The notes under the pieces: model-generated | The model's input: only the letters and a program-made list of their open reading frames with translations | Told to the model about the DNA's origin: nothing | Databases searched by the model: none | Source of the DNA: Hymenobacter guriensis | Lineage (GTDB): Bacteria; Bacteroidota; Bacteroidia; Cytophagales; Hymenobacteraceae | Length of the DNA stretch: 64,000 nt | Assembly: GCF_015773195.1 (NCBI RefSeq) | Contig: NZ_JADWYK010000012.1 | Span: forward strand, 93,959 to 157,958 | Direction: 5' to 3' | Part shown: piece by piece, positions 41,720 to 51,800 of the stretch | Position numbering within the stretch: position 1 is the first letter of the stretch | Layout of the letters: the number at the start of each line of letters is the position of its first letter | Translations under genes and position numbers: made by a program

Positions 41720-44700
41720 CTAAAACAGCACCGCTACCTGCATGCGGCCAGTATGCACGGCGCTGAGGCCGTTGGGCTTGCGGCCGTCGTAGCTGAGCGT
41801 GAGGTTGAGGCCGTTGCTGAGGCGCTGCTCGGCGTTCAGGTTCCAGGTGAGGTTGTTGCCGGGGCGCAGGGCGTTCAGAATTTCCAGGCCCACCACCGAC
41901 GACAGGTCGCCCTCGAAGCCCACGCGCACCAGGCGGGTATTGGCCGTGACGGTGCGCTTGCCCACTTGGCTTAGTCTGGTTTCCACACCCAGCTCGTCGA
42001 ACACGCCGCTGGCGCCTTCATTGGGGCTGGGCAAAGTGTTTTGTTTGCTGGTGTGCAGGTAGGTACCGGTAAAGCGCAGGGTGTTGCTGGGCTGATAGCT
42101 AAGCTCCGGCGCCACCTCGTAAATCAGCAGCCGGAAGTTGCGGGGCGAGAGGTAGGTGGACTCGTTCTGGCGGATGGAGCGCGTAGTGGTGAAGCGCCCC
42201 GTGAACGACTGCGCCAGCGTGCGGCGCAGCAGCAGACTCTGACTGGCCAGGTTGCGGATGTCGGTGCCCTGGGTGAGCAGCACCTTCTGCTGAGTTTGCT
42301 GCACCGTCAGCTCGCCCCCGAAGATGGGGTTGGAGCGGTTGAAATAGAGTGTGTTGCGCAGCAGCTTGTTGAGGCTCAGCAGAAACAAATCCTCCGTCTG
42401 GAAAGCGAAGGGGTTGAGGCGGGAGCTGAGGCTTTTGTCGGTGGTGCGCCGGTCGAGGCTCACGGTGGTGAGGGCGCTGAAGCGGGCCGCCACCTTGCGC
42501 CAGCCAGCCTGCTCGCGCCAGCGGGCCGGGGCCGATGAGGTGAGGCGGTAGCTGAAGCGGTTCGAAAAAGCCAGGATGTAGTCGTCGGTAGGCAGAAAGA
42601 CCTTGATGTGGGTGCGGTACTGGGCGTCGGGCGTCTGAGCCTCGAAGAACTCTTCCTTGTCCTCGCGGCCGTTCTGGTTGGCGTCGCCGGCGTAGTAGTG
42701 CGTGCCCTGGCCGTTGGGCACCGGCAGAAACGAATAATCACGCTTCAGCTCCCGGCCCGAGGCCACGCTGTAGCTTAGCTCGGAGCGCAGGGCGTTTTGC
42801 AGCAGCGTAGCGTTCCAGTCGATTTTGCCCAGCACGGTTTGCTGGCGGGCGCTGTCGCGGGCGGCCAGGTCGCGGTAGGTGGCCAGCACGTTCAGCTCCT
42901 GGTTTTTGCCCAGTCGGCTACTCAGCGTGCCCTGCCAGGTTTGGGCCCGGCCCCGGGTTTGCAGGGTGGTCAGCTCGGGCGTGGGCGTCTGGTCGCGGCG
43001 GTAGCTGTAGTCGAGGCGGAAGCGGGTGCGGGCTGAGTCGCGGCTTTGCAGAAACACGTTGTGCTCGTCGTAGTAGTTGGCCGAGGAAATAGAGTCGCCG
43101 GAAGGCAGGGCCACCCGGTTTTTGTCGAAGCGGTAGGCGTAGCCGGGCACCACGGGGCCGCGGGCGTAGCGGGCCGTGGCCTCGCCCCGCGCCCAGGAGG
43201 AATGACGGCGGCCGGCGTCGGAGTTCAGCAGAAACAGGGCCCCGCGCACTTCCACCGCGCCCAGCTGACGGGCGCCTTCCAGCCAGTGCTGCACCCCGCT
43301 TACCTCGCCCGTGCGGAAGCGGCGGCTTAGGCGGTAGCTCAGCAGGTTGTTGGCGTCCTTCACCGCGCCCAGCGAGAAGTTGAAGATGTTGTCTTCGCGC
43401 GGAGGTCGGCGGGTGCCGTTGCCAAGCACAGTGCTGGTGGTACTCCAGTTGCGGTCAAACTCAATGTCACGGTACCGGTCGATGGGCGCAAACAGGCGGC
43501 TGGTGTACTCGTAATCGAGGGTACTGCGCAGCTTGTAGCCTTGCAGCACCGGCAGCCGTAGCGGCTTATCCACCACCGCGTAGCCCACCCGGAACGCCTG
43601 GCCCTGGTCGGCCTCGGGCGAAAACCGGTTCAGATCCAACTGGGAAGTTGCCACGTCCACGAACACGGTGCTGGACGAATCGACGCGGAAGCTGGCGCCG
43701 CCGGCCAGCATCTGCTTTTGCAGGGGCGTGGGCAGCAGCCGAATGGGCGCGTAGCTGCCCTGGGGCACCCCATTGATGGGGGCCACGTACTGAAACACGC
43801 GCCCGTTGGCACTCACGGCCGATGGGCTCAGCACATAGTCGCCCTGGTTGGCGCCGAGGCTGGTGAAGCGCACCGTGTATACGCCCCGAGTAGAATCGGG
43901 CGGGTACGTGAACACCGGCACGCGCTGCCCGTTGCTGTTCGTAATAATATCCCGGTTGTACTGCACCTGGCGCCGGTCGTAGGCTACGGAGTCGATGCCC
44001 GAAGTGGCTACCTGACTTACGTTGTCGCCGGTGTTGCGCAGCAGCTCACGCTGGGCGGCCGTCAGCTCTAGGTTGGGCGAGTTGTCGGGGTTGTCGGCCT
44101 CGCGGTAGTAGTTGGCGTGCACGCTCAGGCGGCCGGCCTGCTGGTAGTGGCTCAGGTGGGTGAGTGAGCGGGCGTAGTTAAAGTCGGAATACTCGAAATC
44201 AATGCGGATGCGGGTGTTGCGGGTAATCAGGTGCTGAGGCGAAAACGTTACTTCGGCTTGGTTGTAGTCGATAACGTAGTCGTTGTCGAAGCCCCGCGTC
44301 ATCAGGCGCCCGTCCAGGTACACCCGCTCGGAGTTGGCCAGCACGATGATGAACTGCTCACCGTTGGGCCCACGTAGGCGGTACGGCCCCTGCACGTTCT
44401 CGATGGGGGTGATTTCGATGGACGCAAACTTGCCCTTGGCCACACCCGCCGCCGCCGTGGTGGTGGCAAAGCGGCCCCGCCCCAGCACCGTGGTGGCCCG
44501 GGCCGAGGTAGCGGGAGCCGCCTGGGCCGGAATGGTGCTGTTGCCGGTATTGGTGGGCCCGGTGCCGGGCAGCGCGGGCAGGCGGCCGAAATTGGCTTCC
44601 ACGGCTGCACCTTGGATGTTTTTGTAGAAGCGCAGAAAGTAGTCGGGCTTGTTGCGCAGCACCACGTCGCCGGCCGTCAGGTTCCAGCGCGGGTGCGTCA

Positions 44701-45397
44701 GGGTCACATAAATCCGGTCGAACTCCTGCAGCTGCTGGGTGTTGCCCTCGGGCTGAAACGGCACGCTCTGGTCGCTGATGGCCGCCGTGAGCTGAATCTG
44801 GTCGGTGAGCTGACCTTCGAGCTGCAGGTTCAGGGCCGAATTCACGAATACGTTCTGAGCGTTGCCGAAGGAAATACCCCGGGAAAGCGTGCCGGTTTTG
44901 TTGATGCCCGGCGTGGCCAGAATCTGCTCCTTCACCGCAAAATCCTCCAGGCCGAAAGGCTTGCGCGGGAAATTCACGCTGTCCATCAGCCCGATGGGGC
45001 GCCGGAACACCGGCCCCGCCAGCCGTAGCGGCAGCACCCGGTAGCAGATCAGCACAGAGTCCCGCAGGGGAACGGGCAGGCGGATATCGGGCTGACCGGG
45101 CTCAAAAGCCGGCAGGCGGGTGGCGGGCCGCACGTAGCGGTAGCGCCCCGTGCGCGGCTCGTAGGCCACCGCCCGCCCGTTTTCCGCCCCCACCGACGAC
45201 GGCACCACCGTAAGCGTATCGGCCAGCTCAAAAAACGTGGTGTCGCGCTCCGCCGCCAGCAGTACCCACCGGCAGCGGCGGGAGCTAGGCGGACCGGCCT
45301 CGGGGCGCTGCTGGGCCCAGGCTGTGGCGGCCGCCAGCCATCCGCACGCCAGCAGCAAACACAGGCGCAGAACAGAAGGCGGAAAGCGGCGGGTCAT
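41720..45397 (-). CDS. Large outer-membrane beta-barrel protein of unknown function
   Basis: A 1225-residue exported protein with a signal peptide (about 1-29, ending AWAQ). An N-terminal soluble part of about 140 residues precedes a conserved block GISFGNAQN and FQPEGNTQQLQEFD. A very long run of alternating strands rich in Arg, Tyr and Leu follows, ending in MQVAVLF; a C-terminal Phe is the usual outer-membrane insertion signal. There is no TonB box or plug domain, so it is not a typical TonB-dependent transporter. Proteins with this block occur across Cytophagales and are uncharacterised. ATG at 45397; it is divergent from the DUF6799-like gene, with a 197-base gap for promoters. Confidence 0.8.
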   Translation of the reverse strand: MTRRFPPSVLRLCLLLACGWLAAATAWAQQRPEAGPPSSRRCRWVLLAAERDTTFFELADTLTVVPSSVGAENGRAVAYEPRTGRYRYVRPATRLPAFEPGQPDIRLPVPLRDSVLICYRVLPLRLAGPVFRRPIGLMDSVNFPRKPFGLEDFAVKEQILATPGINKTGTLSRGISFGNAQNVFVNSALNLQLEGQLTDQIQLTAAISDQSVPFQPEGNTQQLQEFDRIYVTLTHPRWNLTAGDVVLRNKPDYFLRFYKNIQGAAVEANFGRLPALPGTGPTNTGNSTIPAQAAPATSARATTVLGRGRFATTTAAAGVAKGKFASIEITPIENVQGPYRLRGPNGEQFIIVLANSERVYLDGRLMTRGFDNDYVIDYNQAEVTFSPQHLITRNTRIRIDFEYSDFNYARSLTHLSHYQQAGRLSVHANYYREADNPDNSPNLELTAAQRELLRNTGDNVSQVATSGIDSVAYDRRQVQYNRDIITNSNGQRVPVFTYPPDSTRGVYTVRFTSLGANQGDYVLSPSAVSANGRVFQYVAPINGVPQGSYAPIRLLPTPLQKQMLAGGASFRVDSSSTVFVDVATSQLDLNRFSPEADQGQAFRVGYAVVDKPLRLPVLQGYKLRSTLDYEYTSRLFAPIDRYRDIEFDRNWSTTSTVLGNGTRRPPREDNIFNFSLGAVKDANNLLSYRLSRRFRTGEVSGVQHWLEGARQLGAVEVRGALFLLNSDAGRRHSSWARGEATARYARGPVVPGYAYRFDKNRVALPSGDSISSANYYDEHNVFLQSRDSARTRFRLDYSYRRDQTPTPELTTLQTRGRAQTWQGTLSSRLGKNQELNVLATYRDLAARDSARQQTVLGKIDWNATLLQNALRSELSYSVASGRELKRDYSFLPVPNGQGTHYYAGDANQNGREDKEEFFEAQTPDAQYRTHIKVFLPTDDYILAFSNRFSYRLTSSAPARWREQAGWRKVAARFSALTTVSLDRRTTDKSLSSRLNPFAFQTEDLFLLSLNKLLRNTLYFNRSNPIFGGELTVQQTQQKVLLTQGTDIRNLASQSLLLRRTLAQSFTGRFTTTRSIRQNESTYLSPRNFRLLIYEVAPELSYQPSNTLRFTGTYLHTSKQNTLPSPNEGASGVFDELGVETRLSQVGKRTVTANTRLVRVGFEGDLSSVVGLEILNALRPGNNLTWNLNAEQRLSNGLNLTLSYDGRKPNGLSAVHTGRMQVAVLF

Positions 45398-45594
45398 TCG
45401 GTAAAAATAGGGCGCAGTAGCGGTACTGCCGGTACAACGCAAAAGCTGCCCCGATTCGTGCCGGCCGGATTAGCCGTTGCGACCGTTCAAAAGCCCGCCA
45501 GTAGTCGGAGTTGGCGCGGTGGTTGCTGCCAACTCCGGTCGGTCGGCTTCGTACTGCCCGGTACATTACCTTCTCACTTGTTTCCGCCGCTTGT

Positions 45595-46026
45595 ATGCGA
45601 AGTATTTTACGGTTCTGCGTGGTAGGGCTGCTGTTGCTGGCTGCCCAAGCTCAGGCCCAGAGCAACGACGGGTTTCAGCGCCTGCACGGCCAGATGTACG
45701 TGGTGCGCAATGGCCAGCGCCGCCCCATGACGCACGATGCCCACCTGCCTACCGGTCATACCATTACCAAAGACGGCTTCGTGGTAGCGGCCAACGGCCA
45801 GCGCACCGAGCTGCGCGAAGGCCAGGGCTGCGACCTGCGCGGCCGCGCAGTGGCCGTCAGCAGTACCAGCCAGGGTTTGGCGCTGGCGTCCCCGGGTACA
45901 ACGCCCCGCGCCCAGTCCCAGACCACGGTGCTGGCCCGGCTGCTGGGCGACAACCATCCCGGCCGGGGCCACGCCTGGGGCAAACACAAGAAAGCCAAGA
46001 AGCACAAAGGCCGGCACGATGACTAA
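45595..46026 (+). CDS. Small exported DUF6799-like protein
   Basis: A 143-residue protein with a signal peptide (1-22, ending AQAQ). The domain reads GQMYVVRNGQRRPMTHDAHL, then TITKDGFVVAANGQRTELREGQGCDLRG; this fits the DUF6799 family found in Hymenobacter and relatives (assigned by eye, moderate confidence). The C-terminus is strongly basic and His/Lys-rich (KHKKAKKHKGRHDD). The function is unknown. ATG at 45595 is favoured because the signal peptide starts there. A palindrome cluster lies downstream. Confidence 0.7.
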   Translation: MRSILRFCVVGLLLLAAQAQAQSNDGFQRLHGQMYVVRNGQRRPMTHDAHLPTGHTITKDGFVVAANGQRTELREGQGCDLRGRAVAVSSTSQGLALASPGTTPRAQSQTTVLARLLGDNHPGRGHAWGKHKKAKKHKGRHDD

Positions 46027-46173
46027 TGGCGGTTTCTGCTTTCCAGGGTTGTAGCGCGAACTATGTAGCGGCTACCCCACGCTGAATCTTCCCAAGCAAG
46101 AACGGCACAGTTCGCGCTGCTATGCACCGCCAATTTCGATCAACGGCTAGCGGGAGCAAGCCCCGCCCCTACG
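46027..46173. repeat. Nested inverted repeats between the DUF6799-like and WG-repeat genes
   Basis: TGGCGGT (46027) pairs with ACCGCCA (46126-46132). Inside it, GTAGCGCGAACT (46051-46062) pairs with AGTTCGCGCTGC (46109-46120) with one mismatch. A GC-rich word, GCGGGAGCAAGCCCCGCCCC (about 46150-46170), follows. The first palindrome starts directly after the stop codon. Confidence 0.65.
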
Positions 46174-46197
46174 CTGAAATTGCTTTAGTTGATTTCC

Positions 46198-48108
46198 ATG
46201 TTGCACGAGTTTCTGATTACGCCTTTCGCTGATGCCGCCCGGCAGCGCCACTACGCGGCCGTGCGCGAAGCCCTCCGTGCCGACGACACCGGCCCCGTTA
46301 CTCTCCTGCTGGGCAACCTGGCCGTGGAAGAGGGCGGCCCGGCTCTGGATGCAGTGGTGGTGCGGCCGCACAGTATTACGGTGCTGCTGCTGGTGCCGCG
46401 CGGTGGCCAGCTCAACATTCCGGCCCTTCGCTACGGCACCTGGAAGCTCGACAATGCTCCCCTGCCGGGCGACTGGGGTACCGACAACCCATTTGAGCAG
46501 TTTCAGCGGCAGAAAGAGGCGCTGGCAGCCTGGCTGGCACCCCAGCTAAGCTCTGAGCAAGCCAACCTGCAGTTTATTTCGGGAGTGGTCGTGTTCGATG
46601 GGCCGGTCACGTTTGGGCCGGAGGTAGAAGAGCAGCTTGCCTCCAGCCCCGCTACCAGCGGCTTCCACCTGCTGCCCGACGCCGCTCAATTGCCACGCCG
46701 CCTGCGCCAGCTGGCCCGCCCTGATATCGACCTGACTGCTGCCGACCTCACCCAGTGGGCCCGCGACCTGGCCGAGGACGATGCGCCCGCCGAACCCAGC
46801 TCGGCCGCCAACCATAGCCCAGCCGCCGAGTCCGTCAGCGGCAGCCCGCTACGCCGCCTCTGGCAGTGGCTGGGGGCCCACGACGTGCCCGACGATGCCC
46901 CTTATGGCTACGATGCCGACTCCGTAGCTGCCCGAAGCGCCGAAAAGCAGGAGCTGGAGCAGGTTCGCCTCCAGCTGCAAGCCGACTTGAACCAGCAGAT
47001 GCGCGCCCTGGAAGCCCGGGAGGCCGAGCGGGAGCAGCATATCACCGAGCTGCGCGCCCAGCTCGCCCAGGCCCCAAACGCCCCCGCCGAAGCTGCTGCC
47101 CTGCAGGCCCGGCTAGCTGCCGAGAGTCGTGAAAAAGTGTTGGTGGAAGAAGCCATTGCGGCTTCCCGGGCCGAGTCGGCGGCGCGCAATGCCGAGCTGG
47201 ACGCTAAAATCGCGCAGCTAAGCCAGCTGATTCAGCAGCTGAATACGCAGCCGGCTGCGGCCGTAGCTGCCTCAGCTTCTTTGGCTACCCCAGGCCCGGC
47301 AACCCCTACTGAGGCTACCCGCCCGGGTAGCATAGCCGGGGCGGAGGCCCCGCGACGAGCAACATCGGTGGCAGCTACGGCAGCTTTGAGCTTTGCCCGG
47401 CTGCGGCAGTGGCGGCGCCGGCTGCCACGCCTGGCTATGGCGGCCGGGGCGCTGGCTGTGCTGGGACTTGGTGGCTGGGGCCTGAGCCGGGCTGTTTCCG
47501 CTTCCGCCCCGAGGCCATTCCAGGAAAACGGCAAATGGGGCTTCACCAACGGCAGTGATGAGCCCGTGGTGCCCGCCCGCTACGCTTCAGTGGCGGAGTT
47601 CCAGGAAGGCCACGCCGTGGTAGAAGCCGACGGGGCCTTCGGTCTGGTGAACGAGGAGGGCGAAGAAGTGGTGAAGCCCGCTTATGATGCCCTCAACCCC
47701 TACGCCGGGGGCTACGCCCGCGTGCGGATAGGCGACGCCTACACGTTTCTGGATAAGGACGGGCAGGAATTCAACACGTACTACTTCAACGCGCTGGACT
47801 TTGCCGAAGGCTACGCCGCCGTACTCGACCACCGGGGTTGGTACTACATCAGCGGCCCTGAGGAAGAAGACCCCGCCAAACCGCCCGTCATTTTCCGTGA
47901 GGCGTACTCCTTCCGGAACGGGCTGGCCCGCGTGCGCCTGGCCGACGGCTACACCTTCATCACGCCCGATTACCTGCAGGACCCCACCGAAGGAACCGAG
48001 CCTTTCGGCCGCTACACCGCCGCCACAGACTTCACCGACGGCCGCGCCCGCGTCACGCAGCAGGGCCGCACTTTCACCATCGACACCGATGGGGATGAGG
48101 TGAAGTAG
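46198..48108 (+). CDS. WG-repeat protein with an N-terminal NERD-like domain
   Basis: A 636-residue protein. Residues 1-160 (LLLGNLAVEEGGPALDAVVVRPHSITVLLLVPRGGQLNI) resemble the core of the NERD nuclease-related domain, but the expected acidic-x-Lys pair reads LLVPRG, so catalytic residues appear missing. A coiled coil spans about 245-355 (SAEKQELEQVRLQLQADLNQQMRALEAREAER), an Ala-rich linker follows, and one transmembrane helix lies at about 410-430. Four to five WG repeats (NGKWGFTN, DGAFGLVNEEGEEVVKPAYD, DKDGQEF) end the protein. It may be an anchored scaffold with repeats outside the cytoplasm (inference). ATG at 46198. Confidence 0.75.
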   Translation: MLHEFLITPFADAARQRHYAAVREALRADDTGPVTLLLGNLAVEEGGPALDAVVVRPHSITVLLLVPRGGQLNIPALRYGTWKLDNAPLPGDWGTDNPFEQFQRQKEALAAWLAPQLSSEQANLQFISGVVVFDGPVTFGPEVEEQLASSPATSGFHLLPDAAQLPRRLRQLARPDIDLTAADLTQWARDLAEDDAPAEPSSAANHSPAAESVSGSPLRRLWQWLGAHDVPDDAPYGYDADSVAARSAEKQELEQVRLQLQADLNQQMRALEAREAEREQHITELRAQLAQAPNAPAEAAALQARLAAESREKVLVEEAIAASRAESAARNAELDAKIAQLSQLIQQLNTQPAAAVAASASLATPGPATPTEATRPGSIAGAEAPRRATSVAATAALSFARLRQWRRRLPRLAMAAGALAVLGLGGWGLSRAVSASAPRPFQENGKWGFTNGSDEPVVPARYASVAEFQEGHAVVEADGAFGLVNEEGEEVVKPAYDALNPYAGGYARVRIGDAYTFLDKDGQEFNTYYFNALDFAEGYAAVLDHRGWYYISGPEEEDPAKPPVIFREAYSFRNGLARVRLADGYTFITPDYLQDPTEGTEPFGRYTAATDFTDGRARVTQQGRTFTIDTDGDEVK

Positions 48109-48200
48109 GCCGTGGCAGAGGCCTAGTACTGGTAAAGCTTAAGCTTACCGCAGGAGGCTCTGGTTGTAAACCGCTTCCCTAAAAGCTAGCGTTAAACCCA

Positions 48201-48857
48201 TCAGCCCGCCAGCGGCAGCTCGATGTAGAACGTGGTGCCGGTGCCTTCCCGGGTTTCAAACCAGATGCTGCCACCCGCGCTTTCGATGCCACGCCGGGCC
48301 ACAGCCAGCCCGATGCCGGAGCCTTTTTCCTTGGTGGTGAAGTTGGGCACGAAGATTTTCTCCTGCACCTCTTCCGGAATGCCGGCGCCATTATCTTCGA
48401 TGGCAATGCGCACTTTACTGGTTCCTACAAGCTCTATGCTGGCCTCCACCTCCGGTCGGCGACCTTCAGGCACGGCCTGCAGGGCGTTGATGAGCAGGTT
48501 GTTGAAGGTGCGCACCAGCAGGCTTTCGTCGGCGTACACGGTGTAGCCGGTTTCCTCGGCTTCGGGTGGCAGCTGCAGGCGTACCTGTCCGTTGCCCTGG
48601 TGCAAACCCACGCAGCGGCGCAGCACGGCGGCTACATCCAGCCGCTCGGGGCGCATGGCAGGCAGGTTGGTGAAGTTGCTGAACGAGGTGGCAATGTCCG
48701 TGAGCACATCAATCTGCGTGATGAGCGTCTGCGACACCCGGCCAATCAGCTCCGAAAGGTCGGCGCGGCCGTCGTGGATGGCGCGCTGCAGAAACTGCAG
48801 GCTCAGCTTCATGGGCGTGAGCGGGTTCTTGATTTCGTGGGCTACCTGCCGGGCCAT
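48201..48857 (-). CDS. Histidine kinase core, 3' part of an amber-interrupted NtrY-like kinase
   Basis: The C-terminal 218 residues of a sensor kinase: the HisKA phosphoacceptor helix MARQVAHEIKNPLTPMKLSL with His7, then the ATPase domain with the N box NNLLINALQAV, G1 IEDNGAGIP, F box IFVPNFTTKEKGSG and G2 GIGLAV. The HEIKNPLTPMKLS sequence is typical of NtrY-type kinases. It is in the same frame as the upstream sensor part, with the linker continuing as ELAAQEKEAAWRE between the amber codon and this ATG. It could be made alone as a soluble kinase if translation restarts here, or the whole gene may be inactive. No response regulator is adjacent. Confidence 0.7.
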   Translation of the reverse strand: MARQVAHEIKNPLTPMKLSLQFLQRAIHDGRADLSELIGRVSQTLITQIDVLTDIATSFSNFTNLPAMRPERLDVAAVLRRCVGLHQGNGQVRLQLPPEAEETGYTVYADESLLVRTFNNLLINALQAVPEGRRPEVEASIELVGTSKVRIAIEDNGAGIPEEVQEKIFVPNFTTKEKGSGIGLAVARRGIESAGGSIWFETREGTGTTFYIELPLAG

Positions 48858-48896
48858 TTCGCGCCAGGCCGCTTCTTTCTCCTGGGCTGCCAGCTC

Positions 48897-48899
48897 CTA
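48897..48899 (-). other. In-frame amber codon splitting the kinase gene
   Basis: The minus strand reads KLEESK-stop-ELAAQEKEAAWREMARQ. Codons on both sides are in one frame and match the usual HAMP-to-HisKA linker. A single base change (for example CAG to TAG) explains it. Confidence 0.85.
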
Positions 48900-51800
48900 T
48901 TTGCTTTCTTCCAGCTTGCGCAGCATGGTGTTGTACTCGCGCACCAGCAGCCCGATTTCATCCGACGACTCATAGGTGAGCATTTCGTTCTGACCGGTGA
49001 GGGTAGTGTGCTTGAGCTTCTCGGTGAGCAGCTTGAGCGGGGCCGTCAGGTAGCGCGAGGCCAGGAACGTGAGGGCCAAAAACGAAATGAACATCACCGT
49101 GAAGATGTTCAGGATAGTATCCACCAGCTCGATAAGCTTGGTGTCCAGCTCCTTTTCCGAGTCGAAAAACGGAATGCCCACGTAGCCCACCACGCTGGTG
49201 CCGGCCGCCGTAACTGCCCGCAAGGGCAAATACAAGGCATTAAACGAGAGTGTGCCCGCCCTTTCGGAAAGCAGAATGCGCGGCTGGCTGCGCTCGGCCA
49301 GTGCTTTCAGCGCCTGCGGGTTCATCAAAGGGCTCAGCAGGCCACTTTCGAAAATGAGCGGCTGGCTGCTGACCAGCAACTGGCCCTGGCCGTCGTAGAG
49401 ATTCAGGTCGGTTTCGGTGAGGCTGGCTACATTGGCGGCGGCTTCGGTGAGCTGGGTACGGTTGGTAGAATCGGCTAGCAGCGCCGTGTTTTTCAGCAGG
49501 TTATCCTGCACGGCCTTGCCGCGCCGCTCGTAGGTACGCAGCAGGTCGCGCTTGTAGGAGGCCGTTACCTGGCTGGCCGTGGCCACGCTCACCACCAGCA
49601 GCGGAATCAGGATGCCCACGTTCAGGAACAGCTGAATCTTGGTGCTGAAGTTGGTGCGCAGCATGCGCGGGTACTTGCCGCGCAGCACCATGTAGGCTAC
49701 TACGCACAGCAGCCAGAAAAACGTGTGCAGCAAAAACAGAAAGGAGAAATTGGCCAGCCAGCTCGTGAAGGAGTAGCGTGGCGTGGTAACCACCACCACC
49801 CGCTCCTGCGGCCCGCGCACGCCCAGGTGGTGCATGCCGGCCAATGAGAGGCCCGTGGTATAGAGCCGGGGGTCGTGCAGGGCCTGATGGTTCAGGTTGT
49901 TCACGTAGTCGAAGTCCCCCTCACTGTAAACGGGCCGGTCCTGCTCGAAGCCCGCGTAGCTGAGCTCCGGCCCAAGCCCCGGCTGAAAGAACTTTTCATC
50001 CACCAGCAGCTCCGGCACCAGGCTGTAGGTGGTGAGCTTTTTGAGAGCCAGCTCCAGCACAATGGTAGCCCGCGCACCCGAGGGAGCCCGCACGGGTACA
50101 AACGTGACGTAGCGGCGCGTGCTGAACGTGGCTCCATCATGCAGCAGAAACAGCCGGGGCTGGTCGGTGGGCACGGCGTTACGCAACAGGCGGTTTTCCA
50201 CGGCGGGCAGCGCCTCAGAGGCGGAGCTGCCCAGGGGCAGCCCGGCTCCGTCGAAAAACCGCACCGAGGTTTCGTACTTGTCGAAATAGTCGCGCAGGTA
50301 GTACTTCTCGATTTTCTGGCGCACCAAGTCCTGGTTGCCGAACGGGCCGGTGATACGCGCCTTAATGAACGGGTCGTTGGCCATTTCGCGGGTGCGCTCG
50401 GTAAGCAGGAACTCCCCCTGCAGGTCATTGTCGACGAGCAGGTTGCTGGCCAGCTTCTGCTTGTTCTGAATCAACTGCCGGTTGAAGTGCATGTACAAAG
50501 CCAGGCCGCCGATGGCCGCGCTCAAGGCCACCATCAGAAACACAAGCAGGTAAAGCTGGTAGGGCACCACCGCCGCCAGCGGCCGCAGCCCGGTTAAGCG
50601 CAAAATCAGGAAAAAGCCCAGCGTGAGGCCCAGCAGCGTGATATATGGCTGGCTTAGCAGCAGCCCCAGCGGCAGAAACACCAGCATACTGCCCGCCAGC
50701 ATCAGCACGGCCACGCTTTTGGTAGCGGGCCGCAAAATAGCTACGAAACACTGCGTGAGCAGGTACAGGGCCAGCAGATAGCCCCCAGTATGCAGCACAA
50801 TGGCCAGCAGCAGCAGCAGCTTGAAGGTCGACACCTGGATGCTCTGGGTTATATCGAGGTTAAGCTGGGAGTTGGTGAAGGTGCTGGCGTAGAACTGGTA
50901 CAGCGTGATAAGCAGCCCGTAGAACGAGAGTACCGCCACGGTACCCAGGGCCACGCGCGCAGGGTCGCGCTGCAGCTGCCCAATTCGCCGCAGCACCCCG
51001 TACCGCCGAAACAGCCGCAGCCCGTACACCGCCACCACTACCATCACCAGCGCGTTGAGGATCAGGTCGCCCAGGGAAGGAGAAATAGCAGAGGCAGCGT
51101 ACACGCGCGGGTCGAACAGGGGCAGTTCGATAAAGGAAAACGGCAGCCCCCAGTACAGCAGCACCGCCCGCAGGGCCACCAGCGGGAGCAGCACGGCTGC
51201 TGCGCCGCGTAGGGGCCGCCGCGCCGCAAACAGGCGCCGGGCCAGCAGCAGCCAGCCTGCCAGGTACAGAATAATACCCAGCAGCAGCAGGGCGGCCGGC
51301 ACGTACTTGCCCGTGGTAGGGTTGGCCTGCACGCTTTCCAGGGAAAACAGGTAGGCGCCTTTGGCCGAATACAGCCGGGGCAACCGGCCGCTCACGTCGT
51401 TCGGGACTACGCGCAGGTTCAGGCCCCGGAACAAGGCCTGCGTGGCGCCCTCGCGCAGGTAGCGGTTGCTGATGCCATAGTTTTTTTCCAGCGGCACATA
51501 CGTCAGAATCACGTAGGGGCCAGCCTGCCGGCGCAGGGCCAGGAAACGGCCGAACTTCATATCCACCAGCTTTTCCCGGAACGGCTGCGCGGCGTTTTCC
51601 ATTTCCGGCCGCATGGTGTGGTCCGACCAATACAGCAGGCGCAGGTCGCGGAACACGAAGGTGGGGTACGTAGCACCCTGCAGCAGCCGTTCGAAGCTCA
51701 CCTCGCCGCGCTGTATATCTGCGGCCAGCTCGTCGGCTTCCTCTCCGGCCGTGCGCTCAGCCTGTCGTACCAGGGCCTGGATTTGTCGGGCCTCAGTCCG

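Noticed and set aside
48897..48899. Reassignment of TAG to a sense codon
   Set aside because: TAG is the normal stop of several intact genes here (for example spoIIM, DUF3098 and the desaturase), so the code is standard; the two internal ambers are local changes.
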